Below, in pieces: positions 28,250 through 37,477 of a stretch of DNA of 41,601 nt. The notes beneath the pieces are model-generated. The model had not been told where the DNA came from. It saw only the letters and a program-made list of their open reading frames with translations, and did no database searches. How positions within the stretch are numbered: the stretch's first letter is position 1; each line of letters starts with the position of its first letter. The translations under genes and the position numbers were made by a program. Source of the DNA: a virus; IMG/VR virus record IMGVR_UViG_3300037137_002010, positions 1-41,601 of that record; one strand, 5' to 3'.

Positions 28250-29458
28250 ATGGCAGACTATCGCGGAGATCAGTATTTGTTCCAGGGCCTGCAGGGTCTA
28301 GGCCAGGGCGCCGCCAAGAACATCGAGGAGCACCAGGCCGAGAAACAGCGCGTCCTGGATAATGCCAAGATTTCGGACATGGTCTTCAAGGTGAATCCCG
28401 AACTATTACAGAGTTTGGGAATGCCGCCCGAGGATTACCAGTCGCTCAGTGCCCGGGATCGGACCAACCTCGCCGGGGGTGTGTTACAAGCCATGGGTTA
28501 CAAACGCGGCCAGGCCGACGAGCGGCGCAAGGCGGACCTGGCGGCGGCGCAGATCGGGTCGTATCGAGCCAGTACGGCGCGTTCGAATTATCTGACGCAG
28601 GAAGCCCAAAAGGATGCGGCGGGCGAGGAAGCTTTCAATTCTGGCCTGGCCATTCTATCCTCCGGAGCCCTCGGGTTGGGGGATGTGGTTGACCCCACTT
28701 CGAATGCCAACATCGTCAATGGTCTGAGAGCTCCTCCGGCGGGCCCCACAATCCTGGGCTTGAACTGGATGCCCAGGCAAATCAATCAGAATGATGTGCT
28801 GAATGTTGGGGCGGCTACCGGTCAACTAGGCAGGCCTGGCGTGGATAACCTCATCAGCACTTTGGGGAGAAATTCTGCCGAGAGCCGCAACCGAATGCCG
28901 GCGGTAACCACGCTGGGCGGCAAGCAGGTTGTCTATTCTCCCGAGGGCGGCCAGTTCCAGATCCTGAATCCAGATATGGTCGGCGCGGCGGACGAAGCCC
29001 AACCGGTGACGGATGCGACGACGGGCCAGGTAATCGGCCATAATATCCGCACGCCGAATGGCTGGAAGTTCCAGCGCCTGACAGCGCCAACGCAAACACG
29101 AGTGCCATTCGAGTTGCAAAAGGCGCTGACGGATCCGCTGACTACGATCAGGACCTACCAGCGAAAACTGGGCCAGAAAGACATCAAGCCCGCCGAGCGT
29201 CAACGATATCAAGACAACGTAATCGATCAACAGAACACGGCGAGGGACACGTTGGACACCTATCGCGAGTTGGGAGCCATAGACGATGCGCAGCACGCGG
29301 CATTGCTGAGCCAATACGGCCTGGGATCGGCTCCGGCGGCGGCGCCGGCGCCTCAGACAAGGTCCGTGCGGATGCGGAGCCCCTCGGGCAAGGTGGGAAC
29401 GGTTCCGGCCGCCCAGGTGAAGGATGCGATCGCGGCGGGTTATCAGCTGCTACAATGA
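28250..29458 (+). CDS. Ejection-type virion protein (402 residues)
   Basis: The N-terminal quarter is helical and Gln/Arg-rich (YLFQGLQGLGQGAAKNIEEH...), the middle is loop-rich, and the C-terminal 45 residues (VRMRSPSGKVGTVPAAQVKD, then AAGYQLLQ) match a short motif found at the ends of many phage virion proteins. Good Shine-Dalgarno (aaaggacaatt). Together with the neighbours it probably forms the internal core and DNA ejection apparatus. The stop overlaps the start of the next gene (ATGA 29455-29458). Confidence 0.72.
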   Translation: MADYRGDQYLFQGLQGLGQGAAKNIEEHQAEKQRVLDNAKISDMVFKVNPELLQSLGMPPEDYQSLSARDRTNLAGGVLQAMGYKRGQADERRKADLAAAQIGSYRASTARSNYLTQEAQKDAAGEEAFNSGLAILSSGALGLGDVVDPTSNANIVNGLRAPPAGPTILGLNWMPRQINQNDVLNVGAATGQLGRPGVDNLISTLGRNSAESRNRMPAVTTLGGKQVVYSPEGGQFQILNPDMVGAADEAQPVTDATTGQVIGHNIRTPNGWKFQRLTAPTQTRVPFELQKALTDPLTTIRTYQRKLGQKDIKPAERQRYQDNVIDQQNTARDTLDTYRELGAIDDAQHAALLSQYGLGSAPAAAPAPQTRSVRMRSPSGKVGTVPAAQVKDAIAAGYQLLQ

Positions 29459-32400
29459 GCCAGACCGTTGATTTTGTCGAGGATCCTCCGGCGAGTGCGC
29501 CGCCGGCGATTGACTTCGTGGAGGAACCTCAAGCTGCTGGCCAGGTCGATTTCCAGCCCGATCCGGCGCCCGGCGGCATTGGCAATGCGCTAGCATCCGC
29601 CGGCAAGCATGTTTATGAGTCGGTGGCCCGGCCGCTTGGCTGGGCGGTGGACGTGGCGCGGGGTCTCGAGGTGGACGTGGCCGCCGGCAACATCCTGCCG
29701 GAGCCGGGGAGGCTGATTCCGAGGTTGGATAACACGGCTGCCGCCGCGATGGGACAGCCATTGCCGGACGCCAACAAAACGCCATACACCGCCATGCTGT
29801 CCAAGGGCCAGGTGTTGACGCCGATTCCAACTGTGACGGGCGCAGAGGTACAAAGTTCGATTCCGGGGATGCCCAAACCCGTGGCAGAAGTGGTAGCTGG
29901 TTTGCAGCAAGGCGTGGCTGACCTGGCCAATTTCTTCACCACGGACGTCGGAGTGGCCACGTTGGGCACGGCTGGGGCGCCGCTGGCGGTGCAACGCGCG
30001 GTGGCGGCCGGCTTTGCCGTCCAGATGGCCAAGGATTATCCCCAGCAATTTGCGCAGACGGTTGACGCCTATCGCAAGGGCGACCTCGAGGGCGCGGTGC
30101 GTAACACTGTCGGGACGGTGGCGACGCCCTTGTTCGTGGCAGGCACGGCTGGTCATGCGCTCGGATTGAAACGCCCAGTTCCAGGAATGGTGGCGGAAGA
30201 CAAGGCGGACCTGGCGGCCGATATACCGGCGAAAGTTGCTGACGAAGGAATCCTCGGCGAGCCGGCGAAACCATCCGAATTCGCTGAGGGCCGTCCAATG
30301 GCAGCGCAACCGTCTTCGGATCTGATGGGCGCTTTGGAGAAAACCGAGACCCAAGGGATCGATTTCAAGCCGGAAGAGGCGTCGCCGGCGCCGGTGGTGG
30401 TGGAACCTGGCTTGGTGAAGGGATCCAAGGCCGATGTCTGGGCCGACCAGGTGATTCAAGATGCTCAAGGGCGAGTTTCGGCTGGCGTCGATCCGGAGTT
30501 GATGTCGGCCTATGCGGTCAAAGGGGCGGCGCTGATCGAGCAAGGTGTCAGCGGCGCGCGGGAGTGGGCGGATCGGATGGTGGCGGAGTTTGGTCCGGAA
30601 ATCAAACCATTCCTGGCCTCGGTGCGTCAAACCTCCGATACGGGATTTCAGACGGCGTTGGATAGTTGGGTGGGCCGGCCGTTGCGGGATATCGGGGATG
30701 CGTTCCCGGCTGATTCTTACAAGCCGGATCTGGCGGATGTGAAATTTCCGAATGCGGAAATTGTTCGCCGATCGTACGAAACATACCAGAGCTGGCCGGA
30801 GACCGTCACGGCGGCGGATGGGACCAGGGTCCGGATGCACGTTCCCGAGAATGGTTTAGAGTCTGCCCGTGTGCGCCATTTGATATTCGACAACACGTCC
30901 AAAGTGATGGACCGGACAAAGGCAGAATGGCTGCCGATGGTGCCGCAAACCTTGGGAAATGCGGCTGTACGGTTAGTTGATCCAGAATCTGGCAACCGAA
31001 TTTATGTGCGGGCCTATGGTGACGGCTCAAAACACATGGTGGTGGTCTCTCCAGACGGATCGGTGCAAGGACAGGTCGCTTTCAAGGGGGGATTGATCAC
31101 CCAGTTTCCATTCCCCAAACCTGGTAGACAATCGGGAATGAATGTGGAGTGGGTAAGGAACGGGCTCAGGCAACCTCAGGGGATTCCTGATCCGACGCCG
31201 ACTGGCTCAACGCGCCCTGACACTCGCCAATCGGAATTCCAGGGTCAATCTACCACGTCCATTCTGGCTGTCAACCCCATTGATCAGGCCAAAGCGGAGC
31301 TAAAGCAGGCATGGAACGATCAGCAAAAGCTGGGAATCCAGCCCGATCCCATGGCGCCTTACCGGGTTTATACCGCGTTGGGCAAACTGGCGGTGGCCTA
31401 TGCGCGCCAGGGCGTGAAGACGGCCGCGGACTTCGCCGAGCGCCTCGGGGTGCGCCTCACCAAGGCGGTGCAGCAAGCCTGGGATGACGCCGTTGGCGGT
31501 GTCACGCGCAAAGGACCGGAGGATCTGCCGGCGGGCGTGCTCGATGATGTGGCGAGCATTGGAGCCGCGGTGCGCGCCTTCCCGGACAAGGTGGATGTGT
31601 CGGGTGACCTGTCGCAGGAAATCAAGACCGGGATAACCACCAGGCTGTACGAGCCGCGCTCCAACGAAACCGATGCTCAGACCGCCGAACGGGTGATTGC
31701 CGAACGGGGCATCGATACCGCGATTGTCGGTTGGAAGGATAAGGGCTCGGAAATGCCGGGCGCAGTGCGGACCACCTTGGGTCTGCTGTTGATCAAGAAG
31801 CTGGGGGATGTGGAGCGGACGGCCCGCGCGGCTGGCAATAGGATGATGGCCGATGAATCGGTGGCCAGAGCCGTGGATCTGATTGATCACGTCACGCAAC
31901 GCTCGACCGACCTGGGGCAGTCGCTGCAGGCAATGTCCATGTGGGCACGACTTACGCCGGCCGGGCACTTGCGGAATTACCAAAGGATCATCCGTGACGC
32001 CGGCGACCGGGTGCTGGCCACGGTCAAGCCCGCGCTCGATACGATCAAGGATCGGCTCCGCCAGGTGAATCAAACCGCCGTCGATGAAACCGTGCGCGAT
32101 CCCCGCGTGCAGGATACGGCGCGCCAAGCCATCGATGGCACGGTCAAGGATAGCGCGGACACCAAAAAGACCATAAAGGATGAGATTGTTGATCGGTGGT
32201 CTAAATCGCCGGATGCAGCGCATCGCGTGGCGGCCGATCACTTCCAGGGTCGCGATGCCGGCACGACGTTGCCTGAGAAAATAAGGAAGAGTACCGGCGT
32301 GAAGGAGAGCGAAGCGCAACGGTTGGCCAAAACTCTCACCGCGGAATATTTGAAGGAAACCGAGGCGACCAGGGCTAGGTTGGCCTCCAAGATTCAACGC

Positions 32401-35049
32401 CAGCGCGATCACGAACAGCAACTGCGCCAGTCGCAAAGCGTATGGACGCGGGAGAAACAGAGCGTCAGCAATCGCCTGGTGGCCGCGGCTAAAGACCGGC
32501 TGGCGAGCCGATCGGCGCCGGAAGCGCAGCCAGCCTTGCAGGTGTTTGGCTCGAGGTTGGCGGCGAGACTGCGTCAGCAGTTGCTTGCGACGATGCCTGA
32601 GCGGGCGCGCGGTCTGGCCAAGCTGAGCGATATTGAGTTGCTGCGCGAGGCGGCCACGAATGCCGAGAAATACCAAGAGGCATGGTCGCTGGCCCAGCAG
32701 GATCTGCGCTTTGCCTTTCGGGATAACCCGGATGCGCTGAGGACTTTGGACGTTTCCCTGGGCAAGGTGGCTCCGGAATTGTTCGAAGAAGGTGTGGTCG
32801 ATCGGGTGCTGCGCCAGCAGATTAAGGCGGCCAGGCTGAACCTGGGCCGCGTGGTGAGGGATCACTACTCGAAGGTCGAAGCCACGTCCAGGACTCTGGC
32901 GGCAAAACTTGTGGCTGATGCCGGGATGGCCGGAGAGCCTGCCCAACGATTGGCCTCCGTCTTCGAGTCGCGATTTAAGGCCCTGGCCACCGAGCGCAAG
33001 AAGGCCGAACTGGCCAAGTTGGTGCTGCCGGCCAGGATCAAGACCGGCGTCCGGTCCCCGCTCCACCAAAAGCTGATCGAGTTATCGAACTTGGGGGCGT
33101 TTTCCGAGGAGCAATTCTATAACGCGGTGCGCGAGAAACTTGGTTTGCCGCAGTACGACAAGGCTGTGGCGGCTGAAATCGTGCGCCGGGCAAATGATCT
33201 GCAACGGCTTCCGGAGGGCTTCCGGCAGCAGCGAGCGGTTATCGGGCTGATGGATTACATCTCGAAACAGAAGGGGCTCCGGTGGTGGGAACTGGCCATG
33301 CCGTTCTGGTACTCCAACGCGCTCAGCGGCCCAACAACGCACATTCTCAATACGGTATCGAACTTTTACAACACGACCGCGAATGTGGGAATCGAAGTCG
33401 GCAAAGCCATCGCCCGCGGTGACGCCGGCGCCATTCCGCGGATCGTTACCAGCCTGGCGGAGGGATTTCAGAAGGGCGGACTCGAGGCGGCTGCAGTTCT
33501 GCAGACAGGCATCCTGACCGGGAGTCGGATGGACAAGTTACAGGGTAGCCGTGGCTTGGAGTTGAAGCAATTCACCGGTGTTGCGTGGCCATTAAACGCC
33601 TGGAAGTACGTGACCCGGTCTATGTCGGCTGCCGATCTGTTGTTCTTCAAGCCGGCCGAAGAAATGCGGATGGCGATGACGGCCCGGCGGTTGGCCATCC
33701 AAGAAGGTCTGCGCGGCGAACAGCTCACGCGGAAGACGGCGGATGTGATGGGCAATATGGATGGCCAGAGAGCCGCGGCCGCCACCCGGGCATCCGCGGA
33801 GGGTTTGACGGGTCTGGATTACCGGCGCCGGGTAGGCGAGATATTGGAGCAGGGCCGCCCCGAGGCTATGCGCGAGGATGCCCGACAATATGCGTTGCGG
33901 GTCACCTTTAACGAGGATCCGTATGGCGTGCTGGGGGCGATCGCATCCGGTCTGAACCAGATCAGCACCCAGGTCCCCGCCCTCAGATTGGTCTGGCCGT
34001 TCACCAAGATTGTGGCAAACGTCACCAACGAGAGCCTCAACTATTTCCCGCCCGTTGGCGCTTTTCGGGCGATCTGGGGACAGTGGAAGGGCGAACTCGA
34101 GGGTAAACCTGTCACAAATCCCGAGGTGCTCTACGACCAGTGGGCCAAGGTGGCCATATCGACGATTGGCATCACGGCCCTGGCCGCCCTGGCCGCGAGC
34201 CAAAGCGATCAGGAAAATCCTCGGTTTGCCATCAGTGGATCCGGGCCGGGATCTCCGGATCAACGTCGCCAGCTCCGGGCCACCGGCTGGATTCCCTACA
34301 CCATCAAGGTGGGCGACCGCTACCTCAGCTATGCGCAGACGCCCCTGGCCATTCCGATGGCTGTCCTGGGAAATTACCTGGATGCTCTGAAATACCGCAA
34401 GCTGGACCAACGCGACGCCTTAAACCGGGTGGCCTATGCCCTGAGCTATTCCGGAAAGGTAATCACTGAACAGAGTTTTCTGAACGGCCTGGCCGGCATC
34501 TTCGACTTCATCCAGCGGGACTCGACCAAGTCCCCGGTGGATCGCGGGCTGCAAGCAGCCGTGCGCGCCGGCCAAACGTTTGTCGTGCCCAACCTGTTGT
34601 CGCAAATCGATCGCCTGTTCGATCCCACCCTCTACGATTCGAAAGGGGTCGAGGCAGCTCTGACGGCCAATATGCCTTTCGTGCGCCGACTCAACAAGCC
34701 AGCGCTCAACGTGCTGGGCGAACCGGTGCTGTCTCCGTTGCTGGTCCGGTTTGCCGGCAAGGAACTCGCGGATCCCATCTGGCGGATGATCGCCGAGAAA
34801 CAAGCTTGGATCACTATGCCGGCTCGGGACCAGGTCATTGGGACTCAGAGCAAGGGGCCCGACTTCTACCGCATGATGACGCCGGACGAATTCTACGAGT
34901 TCATCCACGACAGCGGCGAGCGGATCCGCGACCGTCTGGAAAGTCGAATCGACATCATCCGCGACATGGAACCTGATCAAGCCAAGCGTGAGGTCCAACG
35001 CATTTCCGAAGAGGAACACACACGAGCCAAGAAGTTGTTCCGGCCATGA
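29455..35049 (+). CDS. Very large internal virion (polyvalent-type) protein, 1864 residues
   Basis: This is the longest gene. The N-terminus has repeated short acidic motifs (VDFVEDPP, IDFVEEPQ), typical of large phage polyvalent proteins. Residues about 310-385 are a helical module (ADVWADQVIQDAQGR). Residues about 420-560 (VKFPNAEIVRRSYETYQSW ... YGDGSKHMVVVSPDG) resemble the phage versions of barnase/EndoU-like small nuclease folds. A long coiled-coil middle is followed by WWELAMPFWYSNALSGPTTH near residue 1280, a segment shared by many such proteins. A hydrophobic stretch (ISTIGITALAALAAS) is near residue 1570. It would be packed in the capsid and ejected first. I see no lytic transglycosylase motif. 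Confidence 0.82.
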   Translation: MSQTVDFVEDPPASAPPAIDFVEEPQAAGQVDFQPDPAPGGIGNALASAGKHVYESVARPLGWAVDVARGLEVDVAAGNILPEPGRLIPRLDNTAAAAMGQPLPDANKTPYTAMLSKGQVLTPIPTVTGAEVQSSIPGMPKPVAEVVAGLQQGVADLANFFTTDVGVATLGTAGAPLAVQRAVAAGFAVQMAKDYPQQFAQTVDAYRKGDLEGAVRNTVGTVATPLFVAGTAGHALGLKRPVPGMVAEDKADLAADIPAKVADEGILGEPAKPSEFAEGRPMAAQPSSDLMGALEKTETQGIDFKPEEASPAPVVVEPGLVKGSKADVWADQVIQDAQGRVSAGVDPELMSAYAVKGAALIEQGVSGAREWADRMVAEFGPEIKPFLASVRQTSDTGFQTALDSWVGRPLRDIGDAFPADSYKPDLADVKFPNAEIVRRSYETYQSWPETVTAADGTRVRMHVPENGLESARVRHLIFDNTSKVMDRTKAEWLPMVPQTLGNAAVRLVDPESGNRIYVRAYGDGSKHMVVVSPDGSVQGQVAFKGGLITQFPFPKPGRQSGMNVEWVRNGLRQPQGIPDPTPTGSTRPDTRQSEFQGQSTTSILAVNPIDQAKAELKQAWNDQQKLGIQPDPMAPYRVYTALGKLAVAYARQGVKTAADFAERLGVRLTKAVQQAWDDAVGGVTRKGPEDLPAGVLDDVASIGAAVRAFPDKVDVSGDLSQEIKTGITTRLYEPRSNETDAQTAERVIAERGIDTAIVGWKDKGSEMPGAVRTTLGLLLIKKLGDVERTARAAGNRMMADESVARAVDLIDHVTQRSTDLGQSLQAMSMWARLTPAGHLRNYQRIIRDAGDRVLATVKPALDTIKDRLRQVNQTAVDETVRDPRVQDTARQAIDGTVKDSADTKKTIKDEIVDRWSKSPDAAHRVAADHFQGRDAGTTLPEKIRKSTGVKESEAQRLAKTLTAEYLKETEATRARLASKIQRQRDHEQQLRQSQSVWTREKQSVSNRLVAAAKDRLASRSAPEAQPALQVFGSRLAARLRQQLLATMPERARGLAKLSDIELLREAATNAEKYQEAWSLAQQDLRFAFRDNPDALRTLDVSLGKVAPELFEEGVVDRVLRQQIKAARLNLGRVVRDHYSKVEATSRTLAAKLVADAGMAGEPAQRLASVFESRFKALATERKKAELAKLVLPARIKTGVRSPLHQKLIELSNLGAFSEEQFYNAVREKLGLPQYDKAVAAEIVRRANDLQRLPEGFRQQRAVIGLMDYISKQKGLRWWELAMPFWYSNALSGPTTHILNTVSNFYNTTANVGIEVGKAIARGDAGAIPRIVTSLAEGFQKGGLEAAAVLQTGILTGSRMDKLQGSRGLELKQFTGVAWPLNAWKYVTRSMSAADLLFFKPAEEMRMAMTARRLAIQEGLRGEQLTRKTADVMGNMDGQRAAAATRASAEGLTGLDYRRRVGEILEQGRPEAMREDARQYALRVTFNEDPYGVLGAIASGLNQISTQVPALRLVWPFTKIVANVTNESLNYFPPVGAFRAIWGQWKGELEGKPVTNPEVLYDQWAKVAISTIGITALAALAASQSDQENPRFAISGSGPGSPDQRRQLRATGWIPYTIKVGDRYLSYAQTPLAIPMAVLGNYLDALKYRKLDQRDALNRVAYALSYSGKVITEQSFLNGLAGIFDFIQRDSTKSPVDRGLQAAVRAGQTFVVPNLLSQIDRLFDPTLYDSKGVEAALTANMPFVRRLNKPALNVLGEPVLSPLLVRFAGKELADPIWRMIAEKQAWITMPARDQVIGTQSKGPDFYRMMTPDEFYEFIHDSGERIRDRLESRIDIIRDMEPDQAKREVQRISEEEHTRAKKLFRP

Positions 35050-35299
35050 ATTCGAGGCTTAAAATGATACAACAGAGGATACATTGTGATTTTTAACTTC
35101 TGTAAGTGGCGCATCCGTTCGGAGTTGAACCGAAAACCTTCTGATCCGTAGGCTGTCTGCGCTAGGAAGTCCACATAATACCACAGGAATCTATTAACGT
35201 GTTAAACGACTTAATAGCAACGTGTTTAGAAGCGTTTTAAACATGACCGTGATGTGTGAGAGTGTGATAAAATGTTAGGAAGATGATTATCATGTGGAT
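35050..35299. other. Non-coding region with attP between convergent genes
   Basis: No gene fits here. The region holds the 45-bp tRNA-like attP core (35107-35151) and, to its right, AT-rich sequence with related words acgtgttaaac, acgtgttta and gttttaaac (about 35197-35245) that may be arm sites for the integrase. The ejection gene ends on its left and the integrase gene on its right; no strong terminator is visible. Confidence 0.75.
35107..35151 (-). other. attP core: 3' part of a tRNA-Arg(ACG) gene
   Basis: Read on the minus strand, the 45 bases run from the anticodon loop CTACGGA through the anticodon stem half TCAGA, a five-base variable loop, a T-arm with stem TTCGG/CCGAA and loop TTCAACT, the acceptor strand CGGATGC, G and CCA. 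The 5' half of the tRNA is absent, so this is not a tRNA gene. It is the usual identity segment by which a phage restores the 3' end of its target tRNA on integration. The integrase gene ends 149 bases away. Confidence 0.85.
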
Positions 35300-36526
35300 T
35301 CAATGATTCACGCCAATGGCCAACCATTTGGACCAAGCGCAGGGAATGTCGCTCGCGGGATCGGGCCTGAAATCGAGCTTTTGGCTTCCGAACCATCCGG
35401 GCTCGCTGCGGCCGTACACCCGCTCCACCAGGCCAACGCCCGAGCGATGCCCGAGCCGTTTCGAAATTTCGCTGTCGTCGATGCCTAGGGAACGTAGCGC
35501 ACGGACGTGAAACGCGCGCAGACCGTGACTGGTCCGATGAGGTAAATCGAGCATTGGGCAGGCGCGGACCAGGGCGTGCCCGAGGCTGTGCAGGTCCACG
35601 GGCTCCTGGGGATTGCGTCCCGGGAGATACCATGGACTCGCCGGGAACCGATCATCGTGCCAGCGCCGTAGAGCCGTTAGCATTTCGCGGAGGGCTGAAT
35701 GTCCAGGCGCGGCCTCCAAAAGCACGTAGGGGAAAATCCCGAGCTCACAGGGGTATGATCCACCCTTTGAGCGATTAACGTAGAGGCTTGTCTCATCCTG
35801 GTAACCGGGTTGGCCTGTGGCGCCGACCTTAGCGGCGTCCCATCGCAATCGCAGAACCTCGCTGGTCCGACAGCCGGTCAAGGCCTCAAGCAGGAGCTGC
35901 CACCCGAGAACCTCGCCGCGGGGATCCTCCATGATGTGGTTGGCGAGCATGTGGAGTTCGTCGTCAGACTCGGGCATCACGGTATTGCAGTGTCGCACCT
36001 CGGCGCCGACACGGTAAGTCGGCCGGCCGGCGGCCAGCGGATTGCAGCGGCAGTAGTCGGCTCGCGTGGCCCAGGTCAAAAGACTGCTGAGGGTGCAAAG
36101 CTCAATCTCGACGGTCCGATGCCCGGCGCCGCGGGTCACCTGGCCAACGCGCGCGTCGTGGTAGCGGTCGCAGGCGCCCATGGTGATCTGGTCGGGCTCC
36201 ATCGCTCCCCAGAACGGTGTGAGGGTGTCGAGGTTCCGCAGACACGCGCTGAGTGCCAGGCCCGTGCGTGGCTGGCGTTTGCGATCGGGACAGCCGTCGT
36301 CACGGTAGCGCTGGATCAGGGACGCGATCGTCACCGGCGGCGCGAATGGATCCGGACACAGTCGCATCCGGGCCCGGGCGTGATCGCTCTTCTTGCGGGC
36401 GATCTCCTCTCGAGCCGCGCGGATGGCGATGGCCTGCAACCGGCGTTTGGTCCGCCGGCCGAAGATTCTGAACTCACCGTACAGCCGGCCGTTGTGCTCG
36501 TACAGGCACTGCCCGAGGGGTTTCAT
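35300..36526 (-). CDS. int: Tyrosine recombinase, phage integrase
   Basis: The 408 residues have the catalytic set of tyrosine recombinases: Arg in LTGCRTSEVLRLRW (Arg220), HGLR (His334, Arg337), LGHR (His360, Arg361) and the nucleophile in ERVYG (Tyr371), followed by a 37-residue extension. A phage-type arm-binding N-terminus (QCLYEHNGRLYGEFRI) is present. It would integrate the genome at a tRNA-Arg gene via the adjacent attP. The IntI-specific insertion between the two C-terminal boxes is absent, so it is not an integron integrase and is unlikely to move the cassettes at 8.5-12.4 kb. The start overlaps the lipoprotein stop by one base. Confidence 0.93.
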   Translation of the reverse strand: MKPLGQCLYEHNGRLYGEFRIFGRRTKRRLQAIAIRAAREEIARKKSDHARARMRLCPDPFAPPVTIASLIQRYRDDGCPDRKRQPRTGLALSACLRNLDTLTPFWGAMEPDQITMGACDRYHDARVGQVTRGAGHRTVEIELCTLSSLLTWATRADYCRCNPLAAGRPTYRVGAEVRHCNTVMPESDDELHMLANHIMEDPRGEVLGWQLLLEALTGCRTSEVLRLRWDAAKVGATGQPGYQDETSLYVNRSKGGSYPCELGIFPYVLLEAAPGHSALREMLTALRRWHDDRFPASPWYLPGRNPQEPVDLHSLGHALVRACPMLDLPHRTSHGLRAFHVRALRSLGIDDSEISKRLGHRSGVGLVERVYGRSEPGWFGSQKLDFRPDPASDIPCAWSKWLAIGVNH

Positions 36527-36960
36527 TAGCGTTGTCTAATTTCGATGATTTTGTCAGGGGCTGGCGGCCAGTCGTTGGGTTGCCCCCACTGTACCAGCAC
36601 GTCCTGGTAGAAATAAAACCACAGCGTTTGACGCACTGATCGGGCCTGCGGGCTACCAAAGCCCACCCAGAAGTTTTGACGGTTGATGTCCTGCTGGGTG
36701 ACGAACTTTTGGACACGTACAATCTCGTAAGCGGTTTGTGATCCACGTTGAGCGCGCACATATGAATCGGGAAAGGCCGCGCGAAAATCAGCCAGGCTCG
36801 TGCCGGGCTGGATCTTGTCCAACCGCCCGGCGAGCGATTCCTGCGCGGATGGCACATCCTCGGGACCATCCACCAGCGACGCGTTCTTTGGCGCCGTGGC
36901 GCAGCCGCCCAGAATTCCAAGGATCAGCAGATGGAAAAGTGATAAAATAGTGCGTTCCAT
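36526..36960 (-). CDS. Small outer-membrane lipoprotein, BamE/SmpA-like fold
   Basis: A signal peptide with hydrophobic core and lipobox LGGC (Cys20) opens a 144-residue protein. The mature part contains IQPGTSLADFRAAFPDSYV, then a strand-rich section (TLWFYFYQDVLVQWGQP). A short helix after a G[M/T]S-type turn followed by strands is the layout of BamE/SmpA domains. It is co-transcribed with the integrase and upstream RHH gene, so it is probably expressed in the lysogen. A role in blocking related phages at the surface is a reasonable guess, known for other prophage lipoproteins. Confidence 0.75.
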   Translation of the reverse strand: MERTILSLFHLLILGILGGCATAPKNASLVDGPEDVPSAQESLAGRLDKIQPGTSLADFRAAFPDSYVRAQRGSQTAYEIVRVQKFVTQQDINRQNFWVGFGSPQARSVRQTLWFYFYQDVLVQWGQPNDWPPAPDKIIEIRQR

Positions 36961-36963
36961 GGA

Positions 36964-37164
36964 TTACCTTTTGATGAAGCCGCGTCGATTCTCCCTTGGG
37001 GATTCGTTGAGCTCCACCGAGGAAGCGGTAGCACCCACTATATCCTGTTTGATTAGTCCCTGAACGTACTGCGAGAAATTGGGACATTTCAGGGGGCCGA
37101 GGCGGCGCCGAACAACCTCATCATACATTTGCTCCGGTAGCGATATCGATGTTCTTTTATTCAT
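36964..37164 (-). CDS. Ribbon-helix-helix regulator, minus strand (66 residues)
   Basis: Starting at the ATG 37164-37162, the protein begins MNKRTSISLPEQMYDEVVRR, a classical RHH (CopG/Arc type) N-terminal strand with a following helix pair (CPNFSQYVQGLIKQDI). The longer frame from 37203 would begin upstream of the predicted promoter, so the shorter start is preferred. It is the first gene of the lipoprotein-integrase operon and faces another RHH gene across a promoter region. A role as lysogeny repressor or antirepressor is likely but unproven. Confidence 0.82.
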   Translation of the reverse strand: MNKRTSISLPEQMYDEVVRRRLGPLKCPNFSQYVQGLIKQDIVGATASSVELNESPRENRRGFIKR

Positions 37165-37261
37165 ACCGGGTAGGAACATATCACACCAATTATTGCCGGT
37201 CAAAATAATTAGAGATTTCGTTTGACGGTTTATGAGGATGTGTTACTAATGATGAAAGCGT
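37165..37261. promoter_or_regulatory. Divergent promoters and operator of the lysogeny switch
   Basis: Plus strand: TTGACG (37222-37227), 16 bases, TACTAA (37244-37249), with the start codon at 37262. Minus strand: TTGACC (37203-37198), 17 bases, TATGTT (37180-37175), with the start codon at 37164. Both imply leaders of only about 4-7 bases, so the mRNAs would be nearly leaderless. An inverted repeat AATTATT / AATAATT (37188-37194, 37204-37210) covers the minus-strand -35 and is a candidate RHH operator. Confidence 0.65.
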
Positions 37262-37477
37262 ATGAATATGTGTGTTCGAAAGTCCGTATCCCTGCCTTTG
37301 GAGTTCATTGATCGGGTACAGCCGCGATTGCGGGATCAGCAGCGCACCTTTTCAAATTACCTCCAAAACCTGATCCGAATCGACCTGGAAAAGGATCAGT
37401 CCGCGAATCCCCCACAAGAGAATTGTTCGCGCCCGGGCTGTCCCCAAGCCGCCGGTGAAAACTCGGAGGTCAAATGA
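37262..37477 (+). CDS. Ribbon-helix-helix regulator, plus strand (71 residues)
   Basis: MNMCVRKSVSLPLEFIDRVQ matches the RHH strand and first helix, and RTFSNYLQNLIRIDLEKD the second helix. The remaining C-terminal 30 residues are disordered, with Cys residues. It is transcribed away from the other RHH gene and heads the early plus-strand operon. The pair probably forms the decision switch in place of the usual CI/Cro proteins. The start codon lies at the expected place for a near-leaderless transcript. The stop overlaps the next ATG (ATGA). Confidence 0.82.
   Translation: MNMCVRKSVSLPLEFIDRVQPRLRDQQRTFSNYLQNLIRIDLEKDQSANPPQENCSRPGCPQAAGENSEVK

Noticed and set aside
31300-33069. Minus-strand open frame of 589 codons opposite the giant virion gene
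   Set aside because: A shadow of the 1864-residue gene. It has low-complexity reverse-codon composition and no start context or operon partner.
35107-35151. Complete tRNA gene
   Set aside because: Only the part from the anticodon loop to CCA is present. The 5' half is replaced by unrelated sequence.
35300-36526. Integron integrase driving the cassette array
   Set aside because: The recombinase lacks the extra IntI-specific segment, is 23 kb away and sits beside a phage attP in a tRNA 3' end.
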